64,000 bases of DNA from Lentinula raphanica (taxonomy: Eukaryota > Basidiomycota > Agaricomycetes > Agaricales > Omphalotaceae): positions 806,001 to 870,000 of the forward strand of contig JANVFP010000020.1 of the NCBI GenBank assembly GCA_027919835.1. The letters are read 5' to 3'. Shown here in pieces: positions 36,601 to 47,483 of the stretch. A program made the translations under genes and the position numbers. The notes under the pieces are model-generated. The model was not told the DNA's origin and did not search any database. It saw nothing but the letters and a program-made list of their open reading frames with translations. The first letter of the stretch is position 1. Every line of letters starts with the position of its first letter.

Positions 36601-37721
36601 GGGCAGGCAGGGCAGTAGACCATGAGATTATTTGTCGGGCGTCGGGGATATAGCTCATTCATGCCATTGCCATGAAGTCTTCCGAATCGTTTTTCTGCTT
36701 CGAGAAGGGGCCAGATGCGTGAAACGAACTGAAATTGTTTGTAGACATCCTATGTGAGGTCTCATTAGACCACGCAACGTTGTTCTATTACATGTGGAAA
36801 CTTACCGGAACATTGCCAGTGAAAACATTGTCAGTTTTGCGGCGCAGCGCACGTATGTAGTCATAAGCCGTGATTTTTGATTGAAGCGTCATCAGCTGCC
36901 AGTGTCAAAGGGTTCCAAACGTGAACGCGGTTTGCGGTTCTGTCACAGTCGCCGGAAAGAAATCTGCATCCATCAATTGTCGCCACTTATTGGAGTCGCA
37001 GCAGCCACAGAACACGACTTTGGTAGCGTGGACTCCGGTTTCGTTATCCACCAGCGTCATGTGTAGAGGTTTCGAGGCTCGAGGACACGCATCGCCTTCA
37101 TGTCCAAGTGGAATCCCATAAGAATCGGGTCCGAGTACTGTCGATATGTCGTGGCGTTGAAAGTATCCCCGTACGCCATTCCAAACATGGGCCCAGTGAA
37201 GTGGTTGGTTCCGGTGAACACGAACCCAACAGGAGCGACATAGAGGAGTGAATTGCTTGCATTCGAGGCATCGAACCTCACGAAGCGCTTCGTTACAGGA
37301 GCAAGGCATTCCTATACGTGGATCGGCCTCTTTCTGCATGATCAACTGTGCCGCAGGTTCGAAAATATCAGCGTATTCTTCGAGAAGTTTGGCACGCTGG
37401 TGATGTTGATCAGTTATTGCTGAATCATGATTGCAGCAACAAACCTACCTGAGTGCGAGTGTCTTCAGCAAAGTCTGCATCGTGATCTTCGTTTGACAAA
37501 TCGCTGTGAGAGATATCTGAGAGAGCAGGGACCATTGGTGGCGGCGCAGGAGAGCCAGAAGCCACCGAGGGGGAGATTCTAGGCAGAGTTTGGGTTCGAA
37601 TCGCTTTTCGTCCATTGTCGATAACCGTGAAAGTCTTCTTGGGAGCATTCACGTTGGAGAATTGCAGGGTGTTTCGCTCGAGCTCGTTCTTCGTGATTTT
37701 GCGCCGTTTTGTTGTGGCCAT
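33613..37721 (-). pseudogene. KDZ-superfamily transposase with CxC2-type zinc domain, one in-frame TGA
   Basis: Start ATG 37721. Exons by eye: 37449-37721, 36806-37396, 36547-36749, 36332-36497, 36139-36278, 35684-36095, 35446-35638, then less certain exons, with coding text at about 34462-35124 and 33794-34430, to a probable TAG at 33613. Motifs in order: basic N-terminus; Cys-rich CxC2-like domain (CSCNEALREVRCLEC, CRSCW, FCGCCDSNKW); DADFFPAT...AFTFGTL; LQSKITAYDYIRAL; YCPACPEADVN; GRAYMPEQ; CSSVDMKGGEK; FSYDNMCSLA; the core IPACHVKNHHEGCDY...GHFHGETAEYGWA; LLLPSDF; WQEEVEKK. TGA at 36905-36907 lies in frame between FGTL and HWQLMTLQSK; CGA-to-TGA would explain it. The enzyme would cut and paste the element. 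Without readthrough this copy is non-autonomous. Confidence 0.88.
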
Positions 37722-38013
37722 GACGGTGAGGAACAAGAGAGAGTTGTGGCTGAGCACGAGAGCCATCACCCACCCGCAACCACTTCGATAACGATGATAT
37801 CACGAACCTTGTCCAAGCGTAGAGAACAATAGTCAAACCACGAAAACCAATCTATGAGCATACTATGTCATTATACTAGTCATTACTACAGATGAGATGC
37901 TCGATAATGAGCATACCTTGCGAGAACAGACCTGCTCGATGTCATCCTTGGAAAACGCCAACAACATAGAGTCATTGGATGCCCAGAAATCACAGCTGAG
38001 GCTGTAACTTCTA
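37722..38013. other. Upstream region of the KDZ transposase
   Basis: No gene. Presumed 5' flank of the minus-strand transposase. No motif stands out beyond the neighbouring palindromic element that begins at 38014. Confidence 0.4.
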
Positions 38014-38280
38014 TGCATAACATATGGGCAAGTGCCTGAAGCCTGTTTTGCATAACAGCGGGGCAGTTTGCCCACCACTCAATAAGCCTCACTATAGCAC
38101 ACTATAGCAGTGGATATAATGCATAACAACTTGGGCAACATGTTATGCATAACATTTAGGCAAGAATATTTTTCAATATTTTTGAAAAAAAGAATTAATT
38201 GTATCTTTTGAAATATCCATTTTTGGAAAAAACTGACACCCCCTATAGGGGGTCTTTTTTTAAGGTCTATCAATATATCC

Positions 38281-38372
38281 TCAACCCCTAACCCCTAACC
38301 CAACCCCTAACCACCCTAACCCCTAACCAAACCCCTAACCCTAACCCAACCCAACCCCTAACCCCCTAACCC
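38281..38372 (+). repeat. Interstitial telomere-like tract (CCCTAA/CCCCTAA units)
   Basis: About a dozen irregular units CCCCTAA, CCCTAA and CCCAA in tandem. CCCTAA is the complement of the TTAGGG repeat used by filamentous fungi. The units are degenerate and lie inside a mobile element, far from any chromosome end visible here. Confidence 0.8.
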
Positions 38373-38389
38373 TTATTGGCTCATGTTTG

Positions 38390-38462
38390 GCACTGAATCA
38401 GACCCCTCCCTAATGTTGGGGTTAGCATAGCTAACCCCAACGGGAGGGGCCTGATTCAGTGC
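38390..38462. repeat. Hairpin-forming inverted repeat inside the 38.0-38.6 kb element
   Basis: GCACTGAATCAG...CCCCTCCC...GTTGGGGTTAGC pairs with GCTAACCCCAAC...GGGAGGGG...CTGATTCAGTGC around a loop of about 3 nt near 38426. Stem about 34 bp with one or two mismatches or bulges. It may be the footprint of a smaller element or a functional hairpin. Confidence 0.75.
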
Positions 38463-39112
38463 TTAATCCCAGGTTAAATATTCATTTATTGAGTGGTGGG
38501 CAAACTGCCCCGCTGTTATGCAAAACAGGCTTCAGGCACTTGCCCATATGTTATGCATAAAACCTACAGCTACAGGTGGAAATCAGCCGACAGCTCAAAG
38601 CCATCGACAACATCATAGTATCCATCGTCAACCACAGCGACAGCGCAAAGCCACCCGCTGCTGGAAAGCAGACAGCGCAAAGCCATCGTGCTCGTCGTTG
38701 GAGAGGTAAGAGTAAGTAGTACCACTTTTAGTCTGTTAGTAATCATGACAGCCGCTCGTAGCCAGGCTTGATCCGAAAGCGGCAATCACTCTTTTTGGGC
38801 GCTTCATTCAACGCTTTCGGGCTATACATCACTCATCACCATCTTGTCGACGCCAACGAGCACGATGGCTTTGAGCTGTCGGCTTGCAGTAGTCGATGGC
38901 TTTATGCTGTCACTAAAGTTTCTTCTATTCGGTCTTGGCTTTGTGCTGGTGCCGCTGTCATTGTCAAGTGTTCGACTTTGCGTTGATGACTTATTCTTTT
39001 CCGCGAGGCTTTCTACGATTTGGAGGGACGTTCCTCGTCCGACATCAGACTACATTCCATGTGTGGCATCCCGAAAACTCGTTTTTAATAGGTCAAAGAA
39101 GGAGGTGCTACG

Positions 39113-40461
39113 TTACTTGTACAGATGCTCCAATTGCAAATCCCAATCCTTCACGTCGTCCACCTCCATCGATTTCAAAACCACAACTTTGACCTCGTGG
39201 ATAGGAAACAACGTGTTCCATCCGATACGCCGCCAACCCTTGTTTGACACGAACCGTTCCAGCTCTGGTCCTTTTTCGGTTAATCCTAATACACGCAGGT
39301 CGCCGGAGATCATTGCTAGAGAAATGTAAGGGCCTCGGTTTTCGGTGAGTTCAATGGCAATTGACCGAGCGGGTGTATCATTCTGATCAACTTGTCAGTG
39401 CAGCTTGAAGACAAGTTCAGCAGGATCAATACCTTAGACCAAGTTATCACCGTAATCGCAGGCGCGGGACCAGAGGATTCCGGACGACCAGAACCAGAGG
39501 ATTCCGGACGACCACGATTGCCAAATGACCCTGAAGGTAAGTTGAGCCTGTACTCGTCAGAGTCCAGCTCATCAATCTCAAACTCGCTGGTTCGTTCACT
39601 AGGCATATTCTCCTCTTCTCCTCTAGCTTCACCTCGTGTCGATGGACTCGGCGAAGAAAATCGTGGTAGGGTCGCAATAACTTCGAGGTCAGTGGCGTTG
39701 TTGTAAGTGTCATCGCTGGGCTGAATACGATCAGTAGAGCAGAGATCGCTAATGTCAACGTCGCTTTCTTCATCAAGATGTGTGGGAATCGGTCGGCGTC
39801 GTATGTGAATAACTTCGAGGTCCGTGTCGCCGTCATGAATGTCATCGCTAGGCTGAATACGGTCGGTTGAGCAGAGATCACTAATGTCTATGTCGCTCTC
39901 TTCATCAAGATCCGTAGGAATCGGTTGTCGTCTGTGTGACGAATGCCGGCTAGGTGAAGAGGATCGAGCTGGCGTATCTATATTCACCTCTCTATCGTCA
40001 TGAGGGAGTGTGGTGCGAGAGGGGGTAGTAAGGTCCGCGCGTAGCTTGATCAGAGAGACCAAGTGTTCATTCGCTGCAAGGACTTCTGACGGAATGGCGC
40101 GAGGGTCCCGGAGCCTTTGAGAGAATTTCCCGTTCTTCGAAACCTACGAAATTATGTCACAAATATCATCGCACGGATTCGAATCACTCACGATGTGCAT
40201 GAAAGTACCAAGATCACGGAATTTCCAATGGGTCGGACCATCGACGGGAGGTTTAGTTCCTCCATGGAATAGGAATGTCTTCTTGACAACTTCACCAGGT
40301 TTGACAACGGGACGGCTAGGAGCGGTAGTCGGGTATCCCAATGCACGACGTATCTCCATCAGCTCCGTCAGGATTGCGTCGGTATACTGAGCTCTGAGTT
40401 GGGATTTCCGAAGACGTTTGGCTTTAGCAGGGCGCTCAGCGGGGGCAGCAGCTTTAGGCAT
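39113..40461 (-). CDS. KDZ accessory gene I, unknown function
   Basis: Exons: 40192-40461, 39433-40143, 39113-39382 (introns of about 48-50 nt, in phase). Start MPKAAAPAERPAKAKRLRKS is basic and Ala-rich (possible nuclear signal); an in-frame upstream ATG at 40503 is an alternative. The middle is acidic and Ser-rich with a tandem duplication of about 41 residues (two copies of PIPT.LDEESD.DISDLCSTDRIQ). The C-terminal part (NDTPARSIAIEL...SGDLRVLGLTE...WNTLFPIHEVKVV) looks folded but I do not recognise it. It reads opposite to accessory gene III, on the same strand as the transposase. An extension past the TAA at 39113 by another intron is possible. Confidence 0.6.
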
Positions 40462-40796
40462 AGTGAAGGAATATGGGTGAAGGTTGGCCAAACAAATGGG
40501 CACCTCGCGTGGCTTTTATAGTTCACTCAGATGAGAGCAAGTTTTTTCTCATTGTAGTTTGCGTGCTTGTACGACCGTTGACCACAATGTCATTGTCCTT
40601 TTTGGGTAAACCCATTGCCTTTCTCAGTACTTGGATGCTAGTACAATAATGATTCAACATTGAGATACAGGTCAATATGTACATCTAAAAGGTTGGGTAC
40701 AAGTCAAAAACGATGAGGAATAGTTGGAGCACGCTTGAAGTAGTCAGAGAAAACTGAAATGTAATGATAAGCGACATGATACTCTGCATTATCGAT

Positions 40797-43700
40797 CACC
40801 TGTAGCTGTAAAATCTACGCAAAGTAGTTCGATAAGTATCCACCAGGGCTTTGCGAAGTACACCGATACTCTCTCCAAGGGTCAAATCTTACCTCCGGGC
40901 AGGCCAGAAATGCTCCGGGGGCTGCTATTTTTTATTATATATATATATTATTGGTATTATTTAATTAAAAAAACAGGAAAAAAAATAATATATCACTTCG
41001 CAAAGTGGTGTGATAGATATCACAAATGATGGGAACAGATGAAATGATGTGATGGGATCTGCGTCAATCATTTCCTTTTTGGGAAAAGGATATTTATATT
41101 GAAACCAGGGGTTACAGGGTACTACTGTATATATATGGGTGTCTAAAAATAGCAAATATCATATACAAACCAAAAATGGCCAAAACAGGGTACAGGCTAT
41201 CCCAGGCACATCAAAATTGCCCAAAAAGGAAATTGGTCTAATAATAGAACTTGATCTCATCAGGTAGCAAAAAATCTGAAAAAAATCATAAAAATAGTGA
41301 AAAAAATCAGGGTTGCCTTGATGGCCCTGGAAATGCAAAATAAAAAAAAATACGCGACAAGTGTAAAAAATTTTATCACTCCAAATCATACTAGATCCTC
41401 TATACATTGGGTATATATGATGTACATGCTATTTCTAGCACCCCCAGTACTCTTAGGCACCTAGAATAGCTTATATCATTCAATATATTCAGCACACTCA
41501 ATGCTTGTTATACTTAATACACTTAACAATGAAAGATTTTAGAACAGTATTTATGTATGTTATACTTAACACACATAACAATGAACAGTGTTCATGTGTG
41601 TTATGCTTAACATACTTATCAATGAAAAACCTTGGATCAGTGTTGATGTGTATTATGCTTAACATACTTAACAATGAAAAACTTCAAAACAGTGTTGATG
41701 TGTATTATACTTAACACAATTAACAATGAGAAACATCGGAACAATGTGCATATGTGTTATACTTAACACACTCAATAATGACAAAGTTAAAACAGTGTTT
41801 ATGTGTGTTGTACTGATACACTTAACAATGCAAAAACTTGGAACAATGTTACTGCATGTTATACTCAACATACTGAACTCATTACACTTATAACACTTAA
41901 CATACTTCATCAGTAACTATAACACACCAGCAATAGAACATTGTTATACTATAACACACATATAACAACGAGTTTTGGGCGCTTATGGGCGCTTATTTTG
42001 AGTTTTTGAGTCGAAATTCATTCATACCACACTCAATAATTTTTGTGTGGGGTTTATACTGTGTAAAGATGTTGTTTATATCATACTACACTAGATACAA
42101 TTCGGAGAACCCAAAATTACAGCTTGTGGGACTGGCTATATCATGATCTTTTATTATTCAACAGTGTTTTATGTAAATGACAATGCATATGTCCATGTAA
42201 TGCAAGGATACTGATGGTGGTTCATGAGGGAATCACTCCTACAGTCTACTAAAAGTGTCTGGACATGGTTCAGATACTCAGTATGACTATTGGACTCTGT
42301 GATATACATGTATCTATTTCATGTACACAAGGGATGGCTACAGTTCCATGTAACAATATATGTTATGTTCAATGATCCAGATTACAGATCTCTTAGCTGT
42401 ATCACATACAGTGAGCATAGAATAGATTGTAGGATGACTCTTTTCATCACCCAGTGGCAATTTGACTTCATAACATGGGTGTATGCATTGTGATTTACAC
42501 AAAGCACTGTTAAATCACAGAAGATCACAATATAGCCAGTCCCACAGGCTGTAATTTTGGGTTCCCCGAATTGTATCTAGTGTAGTATGATATAAACAAC
42601 ATCTTTACACAGTATAAACCCCACACAAAAATTATTGAGTGTGGTATGAATGAATTTCGACTCAAAAACTCAAAATAAGCGCCCATAAGCGCCCAAAACT
42701 CGTTGTTATATGTGTGTTATAGTATAACAATGTTCTATTGCTGGTGTGTTACAGTTACTGATGAAGTATGTTAAGTGTTATAAGTGTAATGAGTTCAGTA
42801 TGTTGAGTATAACATGCAGTAACATTGTTCCAAGTTTTTGCATTGTTAAGTGTATCAGTACAACACACATAAACACTGTTTTAACTTTGTCATTATTGAG
42901 TGTGTTAAGTATAACACATATGCACATTGTTCCGATGTTTCTCATTGTTAATTGTGTTAAGTATAATACACATCAACACTGTTTTGAAGTTTTTCATTGT
43001 TAAGTATGTTAAGCATAATACACATCAACACTGATCCAAGGTTTTTCATTGATAAGTATGTTAAGCATAACACACATGAACACTGTTCATTGTTATGTGT
43101 GTTAAGTATAACATACATAAATACTGTTCTAAAATCTTTCATTGTTAAGTGTATTAAGTATAACAAGCATTGAGTGTGCTGAATATATTGAATGATATAA
43201 GCTATTCTAGGTGCCTAAGAGTACTGGGGGTGCTAGAAATAGCATGTACATCATATATACCCAATGTATAGAGGATCTAGTATGATTTGGAGTGATAAAA
43301 TTTTTTACACTTGTCGCGTATTTTTTTTTATTTTGCATTTCCAGGGCCATCAAGGCAACCCTGATTTTTTTCACTATTTTTATGATTTTTTTCAGATTTT
43401 TTGCTACCTGATGAGATCAAGTTCTATTTTTAGACCAATTTCCTTTTTGGGCAATTTTGATGTGCCTGGGATAGCCTGGACCCTGTTTTGGTCATTTTTG
43501 GTTTGTATATGATATTTGCTATTTTTAGACACCCATATATATACAGTAGTACCCTGTAACCCCTGGTTTCAATATAAATATCCTTTTCCCAAAAAGGAAA
43601 TGATTGACGCAGATCCCATCATATCATTTCATCTGTTCCCATCATTTGTGATATCTTTCACACCACTTTGCGAAGTTATATATTATTTTTTTTTCCTGTT

Positions 43701-43881
43701 TTTTTTTTTAATTAAATAATACCAATAATATATATATATATAATAAAAAATAGCAGCCCCCGGAGCATTTCTGGCCTGCCCGGAGGTAAGATTTGACCCT
43801 TGGAGAGAGTATCGGTGTACTTCGCAAAGCCCTGGTGGATACTTATCGGACTACTTTGCGTAGATTTTACAGCCTCAGCTG
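40797..43881. mobile_element. Giant palindromic element, family C
   Basis: Left terminus CACCTGTAGCTGTAAAATCT, right terminus ...GATTTTACAGCCTCAGCTG, perfect 7-bp TSD TATCGAT (40790-40796 and 43882-43888). It is 3085 bp with arms of about 1.4 kb and a loop near 42190-42481. Subterminal GC-rich blocks (CCGGGCAGGCCAGAAATGCT) resemble family B; the interior shares the TACGCGACAAGTG block, the AACACACTTAACAATGA minisatellite and the GGGCGCTTATGGGCGCTTAT core (about 41977; inverted about 42680) with A and B. No coding capacity. Confidence 0.93.
41495..41890. repeat. AT-rich minisatellite in the left arm of palindrome C
   Basis: About six to seven degenerate units of roughly 50-55 bp with consensus elements GTTATACTTAACACACTTAA, CAATGAAAAAC and GGAACAGTGTT. 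The mirror copy is at about 42790-43180, and weaker versions occur in the arms of families A and B. Confidence 0.75.
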
Positions 43882-46624
43882 TATCGATCTCGTTCACGCT
43901 AGGTTCGCAATTAGGTCCCAGAGGTTCAACGGCACGTTCGAGTTTCGATGATACCCCATAACCAAAACCCCAGCCTCGCATGATACGGAAGAGATTATAG
44001 GTGGCTTCTTGGCGGTTAGATTTGTTTGGTGAGCCAAACCCCATATTTCCTGTGACCAGACCTGGTATGGTGACTATCTTGTCAACACGCTCTGCATGCC
44101 TCGTCACATTCAGCTCATCTACAACCTCGCCTTCTTCAAGAGCTTCATCCGTCGTCGGTTTCGGGTCAAATAAATATCGATCGGCCGCCAAAAGTTCCGT
44201 TTTGAATGTGATCCTGAGAATTTCATTGAGAATTTCTGTGCAGATAGCGTCAGGAATCTTGTTTGGGTATTGCTGGCCTTTCCACTGGGGGATGATGTTT
44301 TTGAGGTTTGACAAATCAATTTCCTGGCAAAACCGATCATCAGCGTTGTGATTTTTGTTAGATTCAATAAAAAGTTACCGGAGCAGGTCCTCCGTGGTCG
44401 TTCATGGATGTAAGACTTGCCAGCATGTTGACTAATGCTTGACGCGCTTTGGCAGCCTGCGTACCTTCCTTCGAGCGCAGATACTCCAACCCTAAAACTT
44501 TTCGCCAATCTTCATTTGACATGAACGACGCGGTGACGCCAACCTTGCGAATTCGGTAGTGGAGTTGCTCGCGCAGCTTGAGGTACATGGAAAGAAAACC
44601 TTGGCGAGTACTTTCCGAAAGATTCGCCAGCATCACAGGGTCCGGTAACGGATAGCCTCTTGAGATACCCTCTCGCGGCGGCTGATCGTGATCAAATATT
44701 TTCCCAATATCGCTGCTGGCCCGCGCCCAAGTTGGAATTCCAGGTGGTAGCAGTGTCGAGTCAACTTGCTCAAATTTGTTTCGAGAGTGGGTGGACGGTC
44801 CTGACTGTGAACGAGCCTTCTTAGGCCGGGAGTCTATACGAAAAGAGTTAGCAGAATGAAGATAATGGCAAACTCATTGTTTGACATACAAGGTGTGGAT
44901 CGGGATTCAGATGGGGCAGTTGACGGTGATATACGAGGAGTGCTTGAATGAGCAGTAGTAGTTGAGGTTGACAAAGGACTGGTGATGGTAGTAGATGGAG
45001 AAGGCAGTGTGGAATCGAAAATAGAAGCAGGGAAGGCAATTTTGCCCGTATAATCAGCCATTAGCTGATAATGTTCACAAGAATGAAGACCGCCCGAATA
45101 AATGATGGGATACGGAGGATTTTCGTCTTCAAAAGACGTAACCTTGGTGACAACATCGAACAACCGGCGGACTGGTGTATCGTTGGAGTGCCAATGCATC
45201 ACTTTGATGTCGGAGGGTACAGGTAGTTTTCGACCATACCAGACCGGAATTCCAGCCTGAAAGAAATGAGTTCGAGTTCAAACGTTCGTATCGTAGCCCA
45301 TAGTGGACAAGATGAATGCTTACTCGGAAGCACTGCTCAGCAATAAGCGGTTGATCTGTGATAGTACCAATGACTGGGCGGAGAGGTTGAGTCCTCCAGG
45401 CATCTGCCTTACCCCATGAAGGATCTATGAAGAGCATCCAAGTGATAAAGGCATCCATCTGCAGCAAATTGCGCTGACAGATGCACCAAATCATCAGACT
45501 TTCTGAGTAAGGAGCAGCTGCGGTAGCCAGTTGCGACAGGAGATAGCGTATACGACTCTGATATTCCTTGACTTTGGGGTGAGATCCAAGATTAGATGAT
45601 GGTGTGGATGGCGTGGGTGACGGTGTCGCGAAGTCGGAGGGGGACGCTGAGAACGTAGAAGATGCGAATTTCGCGTCGTCAATCCTCGTATAGATGGTTA
45701 CAAGAGCATGTTCCAACGCTTCTAGCTGTATTTTAGGGAAACGGCCAATCGGAACAGAAGCCAACTTGAAGCCATCGATTGGCTCGAAATCTGCCTCCGA
45801 GGGCAAATGCCACAGAATGTTGAGATAATCACTGATATCAGGAGTACGGATCAACGCTAGATAAGCTCTTGAACTGCTAAAGAATTGTGGATTGAAGTCG
45901 GGGTCGTGTTCACCGAAGTGTAGCTGTTTTCGAAGGCGGACGTCCTGCTTGCCCCATATTGGTTCCGGCAGAACATCAGAGTTGGGAGATGTTAAGAATA
46001 TATTGCTTTCCGGGTAAACACACCCAACTCGACCGTTGTACGATTTCATGATCGTGGCCTGGGGAGCATAAACATTGATTCTGAATAGACGAAGAAAGTC
46101 GTTACCATTGATATTCCAATTGCTACTTATGAACCGCAGACAGGGATTACAACGCAAAGCCGATGTGTCTGAAAGCAATGAAAATTCAACTCGTAGTCAA
46201 ATTTCCGGGGCAAATGGCAGAACTGCAACTCAAAGTTACTTGTTCAAAACGACCTCTATCACATAGACAGATTTCGCTAAGGGCTGAGGAAGATGTCGAT
46301 GTCAAACACAGGAGAAAGTTTGGAAGGAAAAGAGACACATGATGTTACCGCGGGTGCCGGTGATGACTCACAGGTCTGGTCCTTTTGGCCCACATACTTA
46401 GTAATAACATGCTCTTTCTTCCCTTACCTCGTCGCCCACGGCAATGAGCACGGATGGCTTTGAGCTGTCCTGTTCAATTTCAGCAGCTGATGACTCTGCG
46501 TCGTTGCTGCATCTTCTTGCAAACAATGCTGACTTTGTGTTAGCATTGTTGCAACCAGTGCTCGACTTTGAGTCGATACTGTGATCTTTTTTGTCACTGT
46601 CAGAGAAAACACGCCGGATAGTTA

Positions 46625-47100
46625 CAAGGTATGTAGTTGAACGAAGTGCAGAACCGATGACGAATAGAGCTCAAGATTGTATGTAGGGATATGTCGCAAG
46701 AATTCGAAGTTCAACTTAGCCGAAACGTCCAGTTCACGAGCGGAATCCCTCATCATATTCGACATCTCCATCGATGCTTTCATCCTTTTTGCTCAAGGAA
46801 TCGCGATGAATACTTGCAAGGTACATAGTTGATTGAATGAAGTGATGAACTGAACTTACCATTCGTATATAGGAATACGCTGGAATACGTCGCAAGAATC
46901 CGAATTTCGACCATCGTCGTCGAATCTCGACGCTTTCATCTCTTTTTGTTCGACGATACATGACGAATACTCGCAAGGTATGCAATCCATCGAGCGAACT
47001 GATGACTTGGGACTCAAGATTAGTATGCAGGAATACGTCGGAAGGTCTCAAACTCCAACTTGGCCAAAATGACCTGAATTCCTTATCATATTCGACATAT
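46625..47100. repeat. Three degenerate tandem repeats between accessory genes II and III
   Basis: Units of about 150-170 bp share GCAAGGTATG, AGGAATACGTCGCAAGAAT and a following CGAA.TTC.A. They lie between divergently transcribed genes, so they could be shared regulatory DNA. They read equally well as decayed repeats. No gene. Confidence 0.5.
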
Positions 47101-47483
47101 CATCATAGATTCATGGCATGGTTGCGGAGATGTTGCAAGGCTACAACTGGCTACAATGGACCGTTGGACGTAACACGTTTCCTCGATCACCTCGCAGGTG
47201 GTTATCAAGCCTAACTTCCTCTTACGGTTGTTTATTCGTTGTCTTTATGCCCTTGAGTGGTCAATTTTGTCAACAATAGAATGAACCAAGTAGGTGGCTT
47301 GTTTACATAGACAATGACTGTATCGTTTCTCATGTATTGTTCAGCTCTAGCGTGATTGACGCGGTCGGACGCGTAGAACATTAAACATACGCCTTTTCCC
47401 TCAAAGTCACGCCCGACAAATCTTGTCTTCGAACTTCCATCTTCACCTTCTCACTGAAATCCTCCAATCGAAAAGCACCTGCC

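Larger units (their letters stand above)
38014..38555. mobile_element. Inverted-repeat element with telomere-like (CCCTAA) tract
   Basis: Ends TGCATAACATATGGGCAAGT and (right) ACTTGCCCATATGTTATGCA pair over about 75 bp, including GCCTGTTTTGCATAACAGCG and GTTTGCCCACCACTCAATAA. TA on both sides fits a TA target duplication (Tc1/mariner-like). Inside are a tract of CCCTAA/CCCCTAA units (about 38281-38372) and a near-perfect hairpin (38390-38462). No coding capacity. TTATGCATAACA-type motifs recur in the left part. Confidence 0.7.
40704..46178 (-). pseudogene. KDZ accessory gene II, unknown function, split by palindrome C
   Basis: Exons by eye: 45324-46178, 44890-45256, 44379-44833, 43882-44323, then beyond palindrome C 40704-40789. 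Motifs: NGRVGCVYPESNIF; VPIGRFPKIQLEALEHAL; PLIAEQCFRAGIPVWYGRKL (the intron lies before AGIPVW); a Ser/Thr/Pro linker; LGLEYLRSKEG; DAICTEILNEIL. After removal of palindrome C the frame continues for 28 codons (ISVFSDYFKRAPTIPHRF) to a stop at 40704-40706. I recognise AGIPVW and YF.RAP..P as marks of a large Agaricomycete family of unknown function. The 5' end is uncertain: a further exon may lie at about 46424-46612. In the present form the last 28 residues are replaced by element sequence. Confidence 0.75.

Noticed and set aside
38281..38372. Possible chromosome end because of CCCTAA repeats
   Set aside because: The tract is short, degenerate and lies inside a mobile element within a transposon, with coding sequence on both sides.
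41495..41890. CRISPR-like array of regular repeats
   Set aside because: Units are degenerate, AT-rich and without unique spacers; the organism is a eukaryote. It is a minisatellite.
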